64,000 bases of DNA from contig NZ_CP034444.1 in NCBI RefSeq assembly GCF_003952385.1, forward strand, positions 4,340,001 to 4,404,000, read 5' to 3'. The notes under the pieces are model-generated. The model was not told the origin of the DNA, did no database searches, and saw only the letters and a program-made list of their open reading frames with translations. Within the stretch, counting starts at the first letter, position 1; each line of letters begins with the position of its first letter. This DNA is from Mesorhizobium sp. M1D.F.Ca.ET.043.01.1.1 (GTDB lineage Bacteria; Pseudomonadota; Alphaproteobacteria; Rhizobiales; Rhizobiaceae). Of the stretch, positions 25,914 through 35,431 are shown in pieces. The translations under genes and the position numbers were made by a program.

Positions 25914-27803
25914 TCAGCTTTCGGTCGCGGCTTTTTGCGCCGCGGGTTCGGGCTCGGCCGCTTCGTTTGCCGCGCTCTCGGCAACCGGCACCTGCGCCGG
26001 TTTGCGCCACTTGCGGATGAAGGCCCCGAGGCGGTCGGCGATCTCGCCGGCGCTCAGGAATACAGGCACGCGCGCCACCGGCGCGGTCGGCTCGAAGGAC
26101 AGGCCAAGGCCGGTGATCCGGCCCTTCTCGTCGACATCGCGCACGATCAGCTCGATCGGGCCGATCATGACGCGGTCGGCATATTCGGCATGGCCGCCGA
26201 GCCGCTCGGTGACCAGTGCCGCGACGGTGAGCTTCTGTTCGGCCTCGGTGAGGCCGGGCGCGTATGCGGCTTCCAACTCGGCAGCGGAGCGGGACGGATC
26301 GACGGCGAAGGCGCCGAAGAAATCGGCGTCCTCGGGGTCGACGACGGCGCGGCTGGCGAACAGCTTGTCGAGCAGGCGCGGATAGCGGTCCGGCACGAAG
26401 ATGTAGACCTGGTCGCCCGCGGTCAGCCGGCCCATGTCCTGGAAGCGCATGGAGCGGCCGTCGCGCAGCACCAGCGAGGGCCTTGCCCAGCGCGGGATGC
26501 GCTCGCCGCGCGCCACCGGGCTGCCGGGGGCGACGCGATAGGCGAGGAGCTCGTGATGCGCCGAGCCCGGCAGCTCGAGCTCGACCTTGTCGAGCGGGCC
26601 GAGCCGCGCCGGCACGATCAGGCCGAGCCGGCGCGCCAGCGGGCCGACGGTCCAGCCCTGCACCACCAGCGACACCAGCACGATGATGAAGGCGACGTTG
26701 AAGATCAGCCGGCCGTGCTCGAGCCCGCCGAGCAGGGGCGTAATGGCTAGCAGTATCGACACGGCGCCGCGCAGACCCACCCAGGAAACGAAGGCGACCT
26801 CGGGGCGCGGCAGGCGGAACGGCATCAGGCAGAGCCAGACGGCCACAGGCCGCGCGACGAAGATCAGGAACAGGCCGAGCAGGATCGCCGGCAGCATGAT
26901 CGCCGGGAATTGCGAGGGCGTGGCGAACAGGCCGAGGATCAGGAACATGATGATCTGCGCCAGCCACGACATGCCGTCCTGGAAGCGCTTCAGGATGGTG
27001 ACGGCGCGAATGTCGGAATTGCCGGCGATGAGGCCGGCGAGATAGACCGCCAGGAAGCCCGAGCCGCCGACCGCGCCTGCCGCCGCGAACACCATCAGGG
27101 AGAGTGTCAGCACGAAGATCGGCAGCAGGCCGTGGTCGAGGTTCAGCCGCTCGACGAGGCGCACGATCGCCAAGCCGCCGAGCACGCCGATGACGGCGCC
27201 GAGCCCCATGTTGATGAGGAAGCCGAGCAGGAGATTGGTGGCCAGCACGTTGGCTTCCGGATTGGCGTTCGCGGCGATGATCTCGACCAGGGTGATCGTC
27301 AGGAAAATAGCAATCGGATCGTTGGTGCCGGATTCGACCTCCAGCGTCGAGCGCACGCGCTCGCGCAGATGGATCTCGCCGGCGCGCAGCAGGAAGAACA
27401 CGGCGGCAGCGTCTGTCGAGGCGACCGCCGCGCCGAGCAGCGCGGATTCCAGCCAGCTGAGGTTGAGCAGGTAGAAGGCGGCGACGCCGAAAATGCCGGT
27501 GGTGAGGATGACGCCGATCGTGGCCAGCGAGAGCGCCGGCCCGGCCGCCTGGCGCAAGGCGTTGAGCGGCGTGCCGAAGCCGGAATCGAACAGGATGATG
27601 GCCAGAGCCAATGAGCCGGCAAAATAAGCCAGCCGCGCATTGTCGAACTCGATGCCGAGGCCGTCGACACCGGTGGCGAGCCCGATGCAGAGGAAGAGGA
27701 GCAGCAGGGGAGCGCCGAAGCGGAAGGCGATCAAGCTCGAAAACGCGGCGGCCACGACAAGCGCGGTTCCGACCAGCGTCACAAGATAGATCGCATGCTC
27801 CAT
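25914..27803 (-). CDS. Potassium/proton antiporter (CPA1, NhaP2/CvrA type)
   Basis: A 629-residue membrane protein. About residues 1-390 form the Na/H-exchanger domain with 12 or so hydrophobic segments and the motif SGTNDPIAIFL carrying the ion-binding Asp pair region. It is followed by a TrkA-C domain (RVAPGSPVARGERIPRWARPSLVLRDG) and a CorC_HlyC-type C-terminal domain (VTERLGGHAEYADRVMIGPIELIVRD), then a low-complexity Ala/Glu tail. This order is typical of NhaP2 (CvrA) K+/H+ antiporters. Its place between pgk and gap is unusual and splits the glycolytic run. Confidence 0.9.
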   Translation of the reverse strand: MEHAIYLVTLVGTALVVAAAFSSLIAFRFGAPLLLLFLCIGLATGVDGLGIEFDNARLAYFAGSLALAIILFDSGFGTPLNALRQAAGPALSLATIGVILTTGIFGVAAFYLLNLSWLESALLGAAVASTDAAAVFFLLRAGEIHLRERVRSTLEVESGTNDPIAIFLTITLVEIIAANANPEANVLATNLLLGFLINMGLGAVIGVLGGLAIVRLVERLNLDHGLLPIFVLTLSLMVFAAAGAVGGSGFLAVYLAGLIAGNSDIRAVTILKRFQDGMSWLAQIIMFLILGLFATPSQFPAIMLPAILLGLFLIFVARPVAVWLCLMPFRLPRPEVAFVSWVGLRGAVSILLAITPLLGGLEHGRLIFNVAFIIVLVSLVVQGWTVGPLARRLGLIVPARLGPLDKVELELPGSAHHELLAYRVAPGSPVARGERIPRWARPSLVLRDGRSMRFQDMGRLTAGDQVYIFVPDRYPRLLDKLFASRAVVDPEDADFFGAFAVDPSRSAAELEAAYAPGLTEAEQKLTVAALVTERLGGHAEYADRVMIGPIELIVRDVDEKGRITGLGLSFEPTAPVARVPVFLSAGEIADRLGAFIRKWRKPAQVPVAESAANEAAEPEPAAQKAATES

Positions 27804-27909
27804 CCGGAATCGCCCCTCATCTTACGCTTCCCTCCCGCTTTACGGCAGAGTGGGGCGAAGACATGACCAGTGCAAGGCGGCGGTGTGTTTTTTGGCTCAA
27901 GCCGGCCAA

Positions 27910-27937
27910 CAAAAAACGCCCGGCCGAAGCCGGGCGT
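27910..27937 (-). terminator. Intrinsic terminator of gap
   Basis: ACGCCCGGC / GCCGGGCGT, 9-bp stem with a 4-base loop, 27 bp after the gap stop, followed on the minus strand by a T run of six (27910-27915). Confidence 0.9.
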
Positions 27938-27963
27938 CTGGATCAGAGTGACTATTCTCTAGA

Positions 27964-28974
27964 TCAGGCGATGGTCTTGCCGAAGGCGACGGCGGTGTCG
28001 GCCATGCGGTTGGAGAAGCCCCATTCGTTGTCGTACCACGAGAGCACCGACACGAAATTGCCGTCCATGACCTTGGTCTGGTCGAGCGCCGCGATCGAGG
28101 AATGCGGATCGTGGTTGAAGTCGATCGAGACATTCGGGTGATGGGTGACCGCCAGGATGCCCTTCAGCTTGCCCTTGGAGGCGGCGATCAGCGCTTCGTT
28201 GATCTCCTGCGCGGTGGTCGAGCGCTTGGCGATGAACTTGAAGTCGACGACCGAGACGTTGGGGGTCGGGACGCGGATCGAGATGCCGTCGAGCTTGCCC
28301 TTGAGGTCGGGCAGCACCAGGCCGATCGCCTTGGCGGCGCCCGTCGAGGTCGGGATCTGCGACAGGGCAGCCGCGCGGGCGCGGTAGAGGTCCTTGTGCA
28401 TGGTGTCCAGCGTCGGCTGGTCGCCGGTGTAGGAGTGGATCGTCGTCATCATGCCCTTCTCGATGCCGACGGTCTCGTGCAGCACGGCGGCCAGCGGCGC
28501 CAGGCAGTTGGTGGTGCAGGACGCGTTCGAGATGACGACGTGGTCCTTGCTCAGCTTGTCGTGGTTGATGCCGTAGACAACGGTGAGGTCGGCGCCGTCG
28601 GACGGGGCCGAGACGATGACGCGCTTGGCGCCGGCGGCCAGATGCGCGGCTGCCTTGTCGCGGGCGGTGAAGATGCCGGTGCATTCGAGCGCGATGTCGA
28701 TGCCGAGATCCTTCCAGGGCAACTGGGCCGGATCCTTGATGGCGGTGACCTTGAACTTCTCAGAGCCGACCGAGATCTGGTCGCCGTCGACCGCCACCTC
28801 ATGCGGGAAGCGGCCGTGCACGCTGTCGTAACGCAGCAGGTGCGCGTTGGTCTCGACGGGGCCGAGATCGTTGACGGCGACGACGTCGATGTCCTTGCGC
28901 CCGGATTCGTGGATCGCGCGCAGGATGTTGCGGCCGATGCGGCCAAATCCGTTGATGGCAACTCTGACGGTCAT
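27964..28974 (-). CDS. gap: Glyceraldehyde-3-phosphate dehydrogenase, type I
   Basis: Oxidises and phosphorylates glyceraldehyde 3-phosphate using NAD(P)+. The 336 residues start [16 protein letters not shown] (Rossmann motif); the active-site Cys is in [13 protein letters not shown]. The start at 28974 gives the family N-terminus directly; the open frame goes 135 bp further up without support. It is downstream of tkt and upstream of the antiporter and pgk, in the sugar-phosphate cluster. Confidence 0.97.
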   Translation of the reverse strand: MTVRVAINGFGRIGRNILRAIHESGRKDIDVVAVNDLGPVETNAHLLRYDSVHGRFPHEVAVDGDQISVGSEKFKVTAIKDPAQLPWKDLGIDIALECTGIFTARDKAAAHLAAGAKRVIVSAPSDGADLTVVYGINHDKLSKDHVVISNASCTTNCLAPLAAVLHETVGIEKGMMTTIHSYTGDQPTLDTMHKDLYRARAAALSQIPTSTGAAKAIGLVLPDLKGKLDGISIRVPTPNVSVVDFKFIAKRSTTAQEINEALIAASKGKLKGILAVTHHPNVSIDFNHDPHSSIAALDQTKVMDGNFVSVLSWYDNEWGFSNRMADTAVAFGKTIA

Positions 28975-29182
28975 TTTTCTCTCCCTAGGGGCTGGAAGCA
29001 GATAGGTCCGCAGCTTCATAGCGGCGGACGGCACAAGAATCCAGCCGCAGAAGCCGGAATTTAAATCGATTAGGTTAGGCCAGTCCGGCAAAGCCCTTTG
29101 AATAGGCATCGCCGGACCGGAGCCCTTCCTGTTCTACAGGCCGCTCGAAACCGCCGTGCGCTTTCGAGCGACATGCAATGGC

Positions 29183-31174
29183 TCACTTGCCGTGCAGGCG
29201 TTCTTCCACGGCCTTGGCCGCGGCCTCGGCGGTAATGCCGAAATGCGGATAGAGCTGCTCGATCGAGCCGGAGGCGCCGAAGCCGTGCATGCCGACGAAG
29301 ATGCCGTCGGTGCCGATCAAGTGGTCCCAGCCCTGGCGGATGCCGGCTTCGATGGCGACCTTCACCTTGGCGTTGCCGATGGTCTTCTTGCGATAGTCCT
29401 CGCTCTGCAGGTCGAACAGCTCGAAGCACGGCACCGAGACGACGCGGGTCGGGTGGCCGTGCTTCTCGAGCAGATCGCGGGCGCCAAGCGCGACCTCGAC
29501 TTCGGAGCCCGTGGCGAAGATCGTCACCGCCGCCTCGCCGCTTGCCGCGGCGAGCTCATAGGCGCCGGAAGCGCTGCGGTTCTCTTCGCTGAACTCGGCA
29601 CGCACGGTCGGCAGGTTCTGGCGGGTCAGGGCCAGCGTCGACGGCGTCTTTTCCGACTTCAGCGCCAGCTGCCAGCATTCCGCCGTCTCGACCGCATCGG
29701 CCGGGCGGAACACGTTGTGGTTCGGAATGGCGCGCAGCGCGGCCAGATGCTCGACCGGCTGGTGGGTCGGACCGTCCTCGCCGAGGCCGATCGAGTCGTG
29801 CGTCATGACGAAGATCGAGCGGATGCCCATCAGCGAGGCAAGGCGCATCGAGGGGCGGGCATAGTCGGAGAAACAGAGGAACGTGCCGCCATAGGCGATC
29901 AGCCCGCCATGCAGGGTCAATCCGTTGATCGCCGCCGCCATGCCGTGCTCGCGGATGCCGTAATGTACATAGCGCTGGCCGTAGTCGTCCGGCGTGATGT
30001 TCTTGGTCTGGCTGGTCTTGGTGTTGTTGGAGCCGGTGAGGTCGGCCGAGCCGCCGATGGTCTCCGGGACCGCGCCGTTGATGACTTCCAGAGCCATTTC
30101 CGAAGACTTGCGGGTGGCGACCTTCGGCTTGTCGGCCGAGAGCTTCTTCTTGTACTCGGCAATGACGGCGTCGAAATTGCTGGGCAGCTTGCCGGCGAGT
30201 CGGCGCTCGAATTCGCCCTTCAGGCTGGCGTCGGCCTTGGCAAGGCGGCCTTCCCAGTCGGCGCGCGCCCTGGCGCCGCCGGTGCCGACGGCGCGCCAGG
30301 CGTCGAGGATGTCGGACGGAATCTCGAAGGGCGGCGATTCCCAGTTGAAGAATTTACGGGCGCCGGCGATCTCCTCGGCGCCGAGCGGCGAGCCATGCGC
30401 CTTGTTGGTGCCGGCCTTGGTCGGGGCGCCGAAGCCGATGGTCGTCTTGCAGGCGATCATCGTCGGCTTGTCGGAATGGCGGGCCGCCTCGATGGCGTAG
30501 GCGATCGCTTCGGGATCCGTGCCGTCGATGTGGCTGGCGTTCCAGCCGCTGGCCTGGAAGCGGGCGACCTGGTCGGTGTTGTCGGCAAGTGAGACCGGGC
30601 CGTCGATGGAGATGTTGTTGTTGTCCCAGAAGACGATCAGCTTGTTGAGCTTGAGGTGGCCTGCAAGCGCGATGGCTTCCTGGGAAACGCCCTCCATCAG
30701 GCAGCCGTCGCCGGCCAGCACATAGGTGTAGTGGTTGACGAGGTCGTTGCCGAAGGCGGCGTTCATGATGCGCTCGCCGAGCGCGAAGCCGACCGAGTTG
30801 GCGAGGCCCTGGCCGAGCGGACCGGTGGTGGTCTCGATGCCGGCCGCATGGCCGAATTCGGGATGGCCCGCGGTCCTCGATCCGAGCTGGCGGAAATTCT
30901 TGATCTGGTCGATCGTCATGTCCTCGTAGCCGGTGAGGTACAAGAGCGAGTAGAGCAGCATCGAGCCGTGGCCGGCCGACAGGATGAAGCGGTCGCGGTC
31001 GGCCCAGCGCGGGGCCTTGGCGTCGAATTTCAGGAAGCGGGTGAACAGCACCGTGGCGATGTCGGCGCAGCCCATGGGCAGGCCAGGGTGGCCGGAGTTC
31101 GCCTTCTCGACGGCGTCCATGGAAAGGAAACGGATCGCGTTCGCCATCCGGTCATGTTGTTCACGCGAGGTCAT
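29183..31174 (-). CDS. tkt: Transketolase
   Basis: Thiamine-diphosphate enzyme that moves two-carbon units in the pentose phosphate pathway. The 663 residues start at [10 protein letters not shown] behind a clear CCGGAGGAA ribosome site; the longer frame to 31234 lacks one. Visible motifs are [17 protein letters not shown], the ThDP-binding [13 protein letters not shown] with NN following ([10 protein letters not shown]), and the phosphate-binding [17 protein letters not shown]. It heads the minus-strand cluster tkt-gap-antiporter-pgk-fba and is divergent from the DUF4164-zapA pair. Confidence 0.97.
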   Translation of the reverse strand: MTSREQHDRMANAIRFLSMDAVEKANSGHPGLPMGCADIATVLFTRFLKFDAKAPRWADRDRFILSAGHGSMLLYSLLYLTGYEDMTIDQIKNFRQLGSRTAGHPEFGHAAGIETTTGPLGQGLANSVGFALGERIMNAAFGNDLVNHYTYVLAGDGCLMEGVSQEAIALAGHLKLNKLIVFWDNNNISIDGPVSLADNTDQVARFQASGWNASHIDGTDPEAIAYAIEAARHSDKPTMIACKTTIGFGAPTKAGTNKAHGSPLGAEEIAGARKFFNWESPPFEIPSDILDAWRAVGTGGARARADWEGRLAKADASLKGEFERRLAGKLPSNFDAVIAEYKKKLSADKPKVATRKSSEMALEVINGAVPETIGGSADLTGSNNTKTSQTKNITPDDYGQRYVHYGIREHGMAAAINGLTLHGGLIAYGGTFLCFSDYARPSMRLASLMGIRSIFVMTHDSIGLGEDGPTHQPVEHLAALRAIPNHNVFRPADAVETAECWQLALKSEKTPSTLALTRQNLPTVRAEFSEENRSASGAYELAAASGEAAVTIFATGSEVEVALGARDLLEKHGHPTRVVSVPCFELFDLQSEDYRKKTIGNAKVKVAIEAGIRQGWDHLIGTDGIFVGMHGFGASGSIEQLYPHFGITAEAAAKAVEERLHGK

Positions 31175-31383
31175 GCTTCCTCCGGAAGTAAGGGTTGGAG
31201 CCTTGGGAGAGCCCGTGGAAAGGGTGCGCGACACATAGCAGGCGCGGCCCTTGAGTCAACAAATCGGTGCTTTTTTGCCGGGCTTGTGAAGGCGCCGGCG
31301 GCGCTACATTAGCGTTAGCGGGGGACAGTCGCGAGAGCTTTATTGACGCGCGCTTCACCCGGTGCCTAATGTTTCCGCAATAA

Positions 31384-31398
31384 CGCGTTCTGAACGCG
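31384..31398. promoter_or_regulatory. Palindrome between tkt and DUF4164-zapA
   Basis: CGCGTTC / GAACGCG with one central base, in the 261-bp space between the divergent tkt and DUF4164 genes, 38 bp before the DUF4164 start. It is operator-like, but no regulator is assigned. Confidence 0.4.
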
Positions 31399-31435
31399 AG
31401 CGATTCGGTGACGGGCAGGGCATAGGACGAAGGCC

Positions 31436-31708
31436 ATGACCGGGGAAACGACCCTCAAGGAAGTCATCGCCAGGCTCGGCAAGGCCATGGAAGGACTGGA
31501 AAGCGCCGTCGCGGCGCGGCTCGAGCACGAGCGCGACTATTCCGAAGCCGAGGCCGAGGTGCAGCGCATGAACGCCGACCGCTCGCGGCTGGCTCAGGAG
31601 CTCGACAATTCCGAGGCCCGCGCCGAACGGCTTGAGGATGCCAACAAGGAAGTGTCGCGCCGGCTGGTGACCGCCATGGAGACCATCCGCGCGGTGTTGG
31701 ACAGGTAG
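31436..31708 (+). CDS. DUF4164 coiled-coil protein
   Basis: A 90-residue protein that is almost entirely alpha-helical with heptad-like spacing (KEVIARLGKAMEGLESAVAARLE, then LAQELDNSEARAERLEDANKEV). It belongs to DUF4164, which in Rhizobiales is regularly found directly upstream of zapA. It ends 4 bp before zapA, so the two are co-transcribed and it may act in division-ring assembly. No direct evidence of function. Confidence 0.9.
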   Translation: MTGETTLKEVIARLGKAMEGLESAVAARLEHERDYSEAEAEVQRMNADRSRLAQELDNSEARAERLEDANKEVSRRLVTAMETIRAVLDR

Positions 31709-31712
31709 GCCA

Positions 31713-32078
31713 ATGGCACAGGTGACGGTTTCCATCGACGGCAAGCAGTACCGGATGGCTTGCGACGAGGGCCAGGAAGAGCATCTGATCGACCTCGCCG
31801 AGCGCTTCGACCGCTATGTCATGCATTTGAAGGATTCTTTCGGCGAGATCGGCGACCAGCGGCTGACCGTGATGGCCGGCATCATGGTGATGGATGAGCT
31901 CTCGGAGCTCAACAAGCGCGTCAAGGGCATGGAAAGCGAGGTGCAGACGCTGCGCAAGACCCGCGACGAGGCTCTGACCAAGGCCGACAAGAGCGACAGC
32001 GTGCTGACCACCGCGCTTGCGGCGCTCGCGCAGCGCATGGAAGACCTGGCGACAACGCTGGCGATGAAAAAAGCTTAA
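31713..32078 (+). CDS. zapA: Cell division protein ZapA
   Basis: A 121-residue FtsZ-ring associated protein that bundles FtsZ filaments. The N-terminal globular part MAQVTVSIDGKQYRMACDEGQE with LIDLAERFD and the following LTVMAGIMVMDEL helix are typical ZapA; the C-terminal half is a coiled coil. It is translationally close to DUF4164 (4-bp gap). In some relatives a 6S RNA gene follows zapA; none was recognised in the 194 bp downstream. Confidence 0.93.
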   Translation: MAQVTVSIDGKQYRMACDEGQEEHLIDLAERFDRYVMHLKDSFGEIGDQRLTVMAGIMVMDELSELNKRVKGMESEVQTLRKTRDEALTKADKSDSVLTTALAALAQRMEDLATTLAMKKA

Positions 32079-32120
32079 AGCGCGCCGCAGGGTCAAATAT
32101 CCGTCGCGGAAGTTCCTGCT

Positions 32121-32139
32121 GTCTTTTCCAGGAAAAGAC
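32121..32139. promoter_or_regulatory. Perfect 19-bp palindrome downstream of zapA
   Basis: GTCTTTTCC / GGAAAAGAC around one central A. As RNA the loop would be too small, so a DNA-binding site is more likely than a terminator. It lies 134 bp upstream of the peroxiredoxin start. Confidence 0.4.
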
Positions 32140-32272
32140 GAAATTTTTCCGCTCTCCCGATCACGCTTGCGGACACAAGCCTTTTGAACCGGACCGTGCG
32201 GCGGTATAGAAAGCAGAGCCGCCGATGGGGTTGGCCCATGCCGGCGAATGTCACAGGGTTGGGAGCAACGTC

Positions 32273-32932
32273 ATGAGCCTTCGTATCAACGATACCGCGC
32301 CGGACTTCACGGCCGAGACCACGCAGGGAACGATCAATTTCCATCAATGGATCGGTGACGGCTGGGCAGTGCTTTTCAGCCATCCGAAGAACTTCACGCC
32401 GGTCTGCACGACCGAGCTCGGCACGATGGCCGGCCTCGAAGGCGAATTCAAAAAGCGCAACGTCAAGGTCATCGGCATTTCGGTCGATCCGGTGTCGAGC
32501 CACGACAAGTGGCAGGCCGACATCAAGACCGCTACCGGCCAGACGGTGAACTACCCGCTGATCGGCGACAAGGACCTCAAGGTCGCCAAGCTCTACGAGA
32601 TGCTGCCGGCGGGCGCCGGCGAGAGCTCGGAGGGCCGCACCCCGGCCGACAACGCCACCGTGCGTTCGGTCTATGTGATCGGCCCGGACAAGAAGATCAA
32701 GCTGGTGCTGACCTATCCGATGACCACGGGCCGCAACTTCGACGAGATCCTGCGCGTCATCGATTCCATCCAGCTGACGGCCAAGCATCAGGTGGCGACG
32801 CCGGCGAACTGGAAGCAGGGCGAGGATGTGATCATCACCGCCGCCGTCTCCAACGAGGACGCGATCAAGCGCTTCGGCGCCTACGAGACGGTGCTGCCGT
32901 ATCTGAGGAAGACCAAGCAGCCGACGGCTTAG
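32273..32932 (+). CDS. 1-Cys peroxiredoxin (Prx6 type)
   Basis: Reduces H2O2 and organic hydroperoxides through one peroxidatic Cys. The 219 residues carry FSHPKNFTPVCTTELG with that Cys near position 45, and the C-terminal dimerisation region (ATPANWKQGEDVIIT) marks the Prx6 group. No second resolving Cys is evident. The start at 32273 follows GGGAGCAACG; the frame extends 48 bp upstream. It is monocistronic, followed by a palindromic element. Confidence 0.93.
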   Translation: MSLRINDTAPDFTAETTQGTINFHQWIGDGWAVLFSHPKNFTPVCTTELGTMAGLEGEFKKRNVKVIGISVDPVSSHDKWQADIKTATGQTVNYPLIGDKDLKVAKLYEMLPAGAGESSEGRTPADNATVRSVYVIGPDKKIKLVLTYPMTTGRNFDEILRVIDSIQLTAKHQVATPANWKQGEDVIITAAVSNEDAIKRFGAYETVLPYLRKTKQPTA

Positions 32933-32935
32933 GGC

Positions 32936-33132
32936 GTACTGATATTCAGGTGAGGCCGGCCTGCAAATGCCGGCTTACTGCGCTTCCGGTGCTCACGTAC
33001 TTCAAGTACGCTCCGCTCCGGCCTTTGCCGGCCGAAGCCCTCATAAGTCTCTTCGCTCTATGAAGGCTACGGCCGGCGTAGGCCGGTTCTCGGAAGCCGT
33101 CATTTTCGGCGCGTCCTGACCTGAATCTCACC
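32936..33132. repeat. ATTCAGGTGAGG palindromic element, full copy
   Basis: Left end CTGATATTCAGGTGAGGCC, right end CCTGACCTGAATCTCA, so the tips are inverted copies. Inside are an ACGTACTTCAAGTACG palindrome and nested GCCGGC-type stems. A shorter copy with about 70 internal bases missing lies at 49857-49983, and a left-end fragment at 22403. It has no coding capacity and is MITE- or RIME-like. It begins 4 bases after the peroxiredoxin stop. Confidence 0.8.
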
Positions 33133-33160
33133 ACGCCCTGGGCCGTGCCCTGAAGACAAC

Positions 33161-33188
33161 AAAAAGCGGCGCCGAAGCGCCGCTTTTT
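33161..33188. terminator. Bidirectional terminator, peroxiredoxin side and rpoH
   Basis: AAAAAGCGGCGC / GCGCCGCTTTTT, 12-bp perfect stem with a CGAA loop. Flanking A and T runs allow termination on both strands; it is 22 bp after the rpoH stop. Confidence 0.9.
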
Positions 33189-33210
33189 GTTTCCATATAG
33201 AGATCGAGCT

Positions 33211-34122
33211 CTAAGCAGCCGGCTGCGCTTCGATGGTGCGCAGCGCCTGGTTCTGGCGCTTGGCCGCGGCCTTGACCGCGTCCTGGACCTTCTCGAAGGC
33301 GCGCACCTCGATCTGGCGCACGCGCTCGCGGCTGATGTCGAACTCGGCCGACAGCTCTTCCAGCGTCAGCGGCTCTTCGGCCAGGCGGCGCGCCTCGAAG
33401 ATGCGGCGCTCGCGATCGTTGAGCACCGACAGCGCGCCCGACAGCATGGCGCGCCGGCTTTCCAGCTCGTCCTGCTCGATCAGCATCTCTTCCTGGCTCT
33501 CGTGGTCGTCGACCAGCCAGTCCTGCCATTCGCCGGACTCGCCCTCGCTCGCCCTGATCGGGGCGTTGAGCGAAGCGTCGCCCGACAGGCGGCGGTTCAT
33601 CGACACCACCTCGGCCTCGGAAACATTGAGGCGCGTGGCGATCTCGGCGATCTGGTCGGGCTTCAGGTCGCCGTCGTCGAGCGCCTGGATCCTGCCCTTC
33701 ACCTTGCGCAGGTTGAAGAACAGGCGCTTCTGGTTGGCGGTGGTGCCCATCTTGACCAGGCTCCACGAGCGCAGGATGTATTCCTGGATCGAGGCCTTGA
33801 TCCACCACATGGCGTAGGTGGCGAGCCGGAAACCACGCTCCGGTTCGAATTTCTTGACGGCCTGCATGAGGCCGACATTGCCTTCCGAGATCACCTCGCC
33901 GATCGGCAGGCCGTAGCCGCGATAGCCCATGGCGATCTTGGCGACGAGCCGCAAATGGCTGGTGACGAGCTTGTGCGCGGCGGAAGTGTCCTGATGCTCG
34001 GCATAACGCTTGGCGAGCATGTATTCTTCCTGCGGCTGAAGCATCGGAAAGCGACGGATTTCTTCCAGGTACCGGGCGAGACCGCCTTCACCGGAAACGA
34101 TACTGGGTAGTGACTGGGCCAT
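33211..34122 (-). CDS. rpoH: RNA polymerase sigma-32 factor
   Basis: Heat-shock sigma factor. The 303 residues start MAQSLPSIVSGEGGLARYL at 34122 behind GAGAGGGGG. Region 2 has GEVISEGNVGLMQAVKKFEPERG and LATYAMWWIKASIQEYIL, the RpoH box is QKRLFFNLRK, and region 4 has LTLEELSAEFDISRERVRQIE. It is a group 3-like RpoH rather than RpoD because it lacks region 1.1. Rhizobia often carry two rpoH genes; this one resembles rpoH1 in context. rluD lies upstream on the same strand. Confidence 0.96.
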   Translation of the reverse strand: MAQSLPSIVSGEGGLARYLEEIRRFPMLQPQEEYMLAKRYAEHQDTSAAHKLVTSHLRLVAKIAMGYRGYGLPIGEVISEGNVGLMQAVKKFEPERGFRLATYAMWWIKASIQEYILRSWSLVKMGTTANQKRLFFNLRKVKGRIQALDDGDLKPDQIAEIATRLNVSEAEVVSMNRRLSGDASLNAPIRASEGESGEWQDWLVDDHESQEEMLIEQDELESRRAMLSGALSVLNDRERRIFEARRLAEEPLTLEELSAEFDISRERVRQIEVRAFEKVQDAVKAAAKRQNQALRTIEAQPAA

Positions 34123-34332
34123 GATAGCGCCCCCTCTCAATTGGAGTGATGCCCCCGTAACGCGGCGGGCATGTGACGCGAATGCCAATCGGCTCATCCG
34201 CGGCAACTGCTGTATATAGGAACAAAACCAGAAAGGACAGGCATTTGTTCAACACGAAACAGTGTGTCACGCTGAAGTGAACAACGCCAGTCAGGTTTTT
34301 TGATGGCTGGTTTGAAGCGTCTTGATGGCGGT

Positions 34333-35358
34333 TCAGAACTTGCGAAAGCCGCCGACGAGTTCCTCCATGTCCCTCGGCATCGGCGCCTCGAACCTCATCG
34401 TTAGATGGGTGGTCGGGTGCCGGAATGCAAGGAGCCAGGCGTGCAAGGCCTGCCGGGAAAATGCATTGACCTCGCTTTTCAGCGGCTCCGGCAGCCGGTT
34501 GGCCTTGGTGCGAAAGGCCTGGCCGTAGTCCGGGTCGCCGATCACGGGATGGCCGATATGCGCCATATGGACTCTGATCTGGTGGGTCCGCCCGGTTTCC
34601 AGCCGGCATTCGATCAGGCTTGCGGTGGCGAATTCCTTCTGCTGCGCGCCGAAACGCTCCACCACCGAAAAATGCGTGACCGCGTGGCGGGCATCGTCCC
34701 GACCTTCGGGAACCACGGCGCGCCGCACGCGGTCGGCGGCGCGGCCGAGCGCTGCGTCGACGGTGCCGGTCGGCCGCTGCGGGATGCCCCAGACCAGCGC
34801 CAGATAGGCGCGCTCCAGATCGCCGATCAGGCCATGGTCGGCGAAGGCCTCCGACAGCGCCTTGTGGGCGCGGTCGGTCTTGGCCACCACCATGACGCCG
34901 CTGGTCTCCTTGTCCAGCCGGTGCACGATGCCTGGCCGTTTTACACCGCCGATGCCGGAGAGACTGTCGCCGCAGTGATGGATCAGCGCGTTGACCAGCG
35001 TGCCGGTCCAGTTGCCGGCGCCGGGATGGACGACCAGTCCGGCAGGCTTGTTGATGACGATCAGCTCGTCGTCCTCGTAAAGGATATCGAGGGGAATGTC
35101 CTCGCCTAGCGGCTCGGCCGGCTCCGGTTCCGGCATGACGACCGAGACGCGCTCGCCCGCCGCAATCTTGCGCTTGACCTCTTGGACCGGCTTGCCGGCG
35201 ATGGAGACCGCGCCCTGGCGGATCAAGGCCTGCACGCGGCTGCGCGAGATATCGGGGCCGAGCTTCGCGGCCAGCCATTGGTCGAGGCGCTGGCCGGCGG
35301 CATCGGCGCCGGCCTCCAGAACGACCGCTTCGTTATCGGCCAATTCATCCTCTGTCAA
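34333..35358 (-). CDS. rluD: RluA-family 23S rRNA pseudouridine synthase
   Basis: Isomerises uridines in rRNA, most likely 1911/1915/1917 of 23S. The 341 residues have an N-terminal S4 RNA-binding domain (QRLDQWLAAKLGPDISRSRVQALIRQGAV) and the catalytic motif HRLDKETSGVMVVAK with the active Asp. The frame begins with a TTG at 35358. It is 210 bp upstream of rpoH on the same strand and divergent from the gene at 35432. RluC-type specificity cannot be excluded. Confidence 0.92.
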   Translation of the reverse strand: MTEDELADNEAVVLEAGADAAGQRLDQWLAAKLGPDISRSRVQALIRQGAVSIAGKPVQEVKRKIAAGERVSVVMPEPEPAEPLGEDIPLDILYEDDELIVINKPAGLVVHPGAGNWTGTLVNALIHHCGDSLSGIGGVKRPGIVHRLDKETSGVMVVAKTDRAHKALSEAFADHGLIGDLERAYLALVWGIPQRPTGTVDAALGRAADRVRRAVVPEGRDDARHAVTHFSVVERFGAQQKEFATASLIECRLETGRTHQIRVHMAHIGHPVIGDPDYGQAFRTKANRLPEPLKSEVNAFSRQALHAWLLAFRHPTTHLTMRFEAPMPRDMEELVGGFRKF

Positions 35359-35431
35359 AATCGGGGCCCTATCAAAATCGGGGGCTCTTCGTTATGAGCG
35401 CTCATCGAAACCCGTTGCGGATTGTTTAGCC

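Noticed and set aside
32079..32272. Search for a 6S RNA gene downstream of zapA
   Set aside because: Only a short perfect palindrome with a one-base centre is present; no long bulged hairpin of about 150 nt could be drawn by eye.
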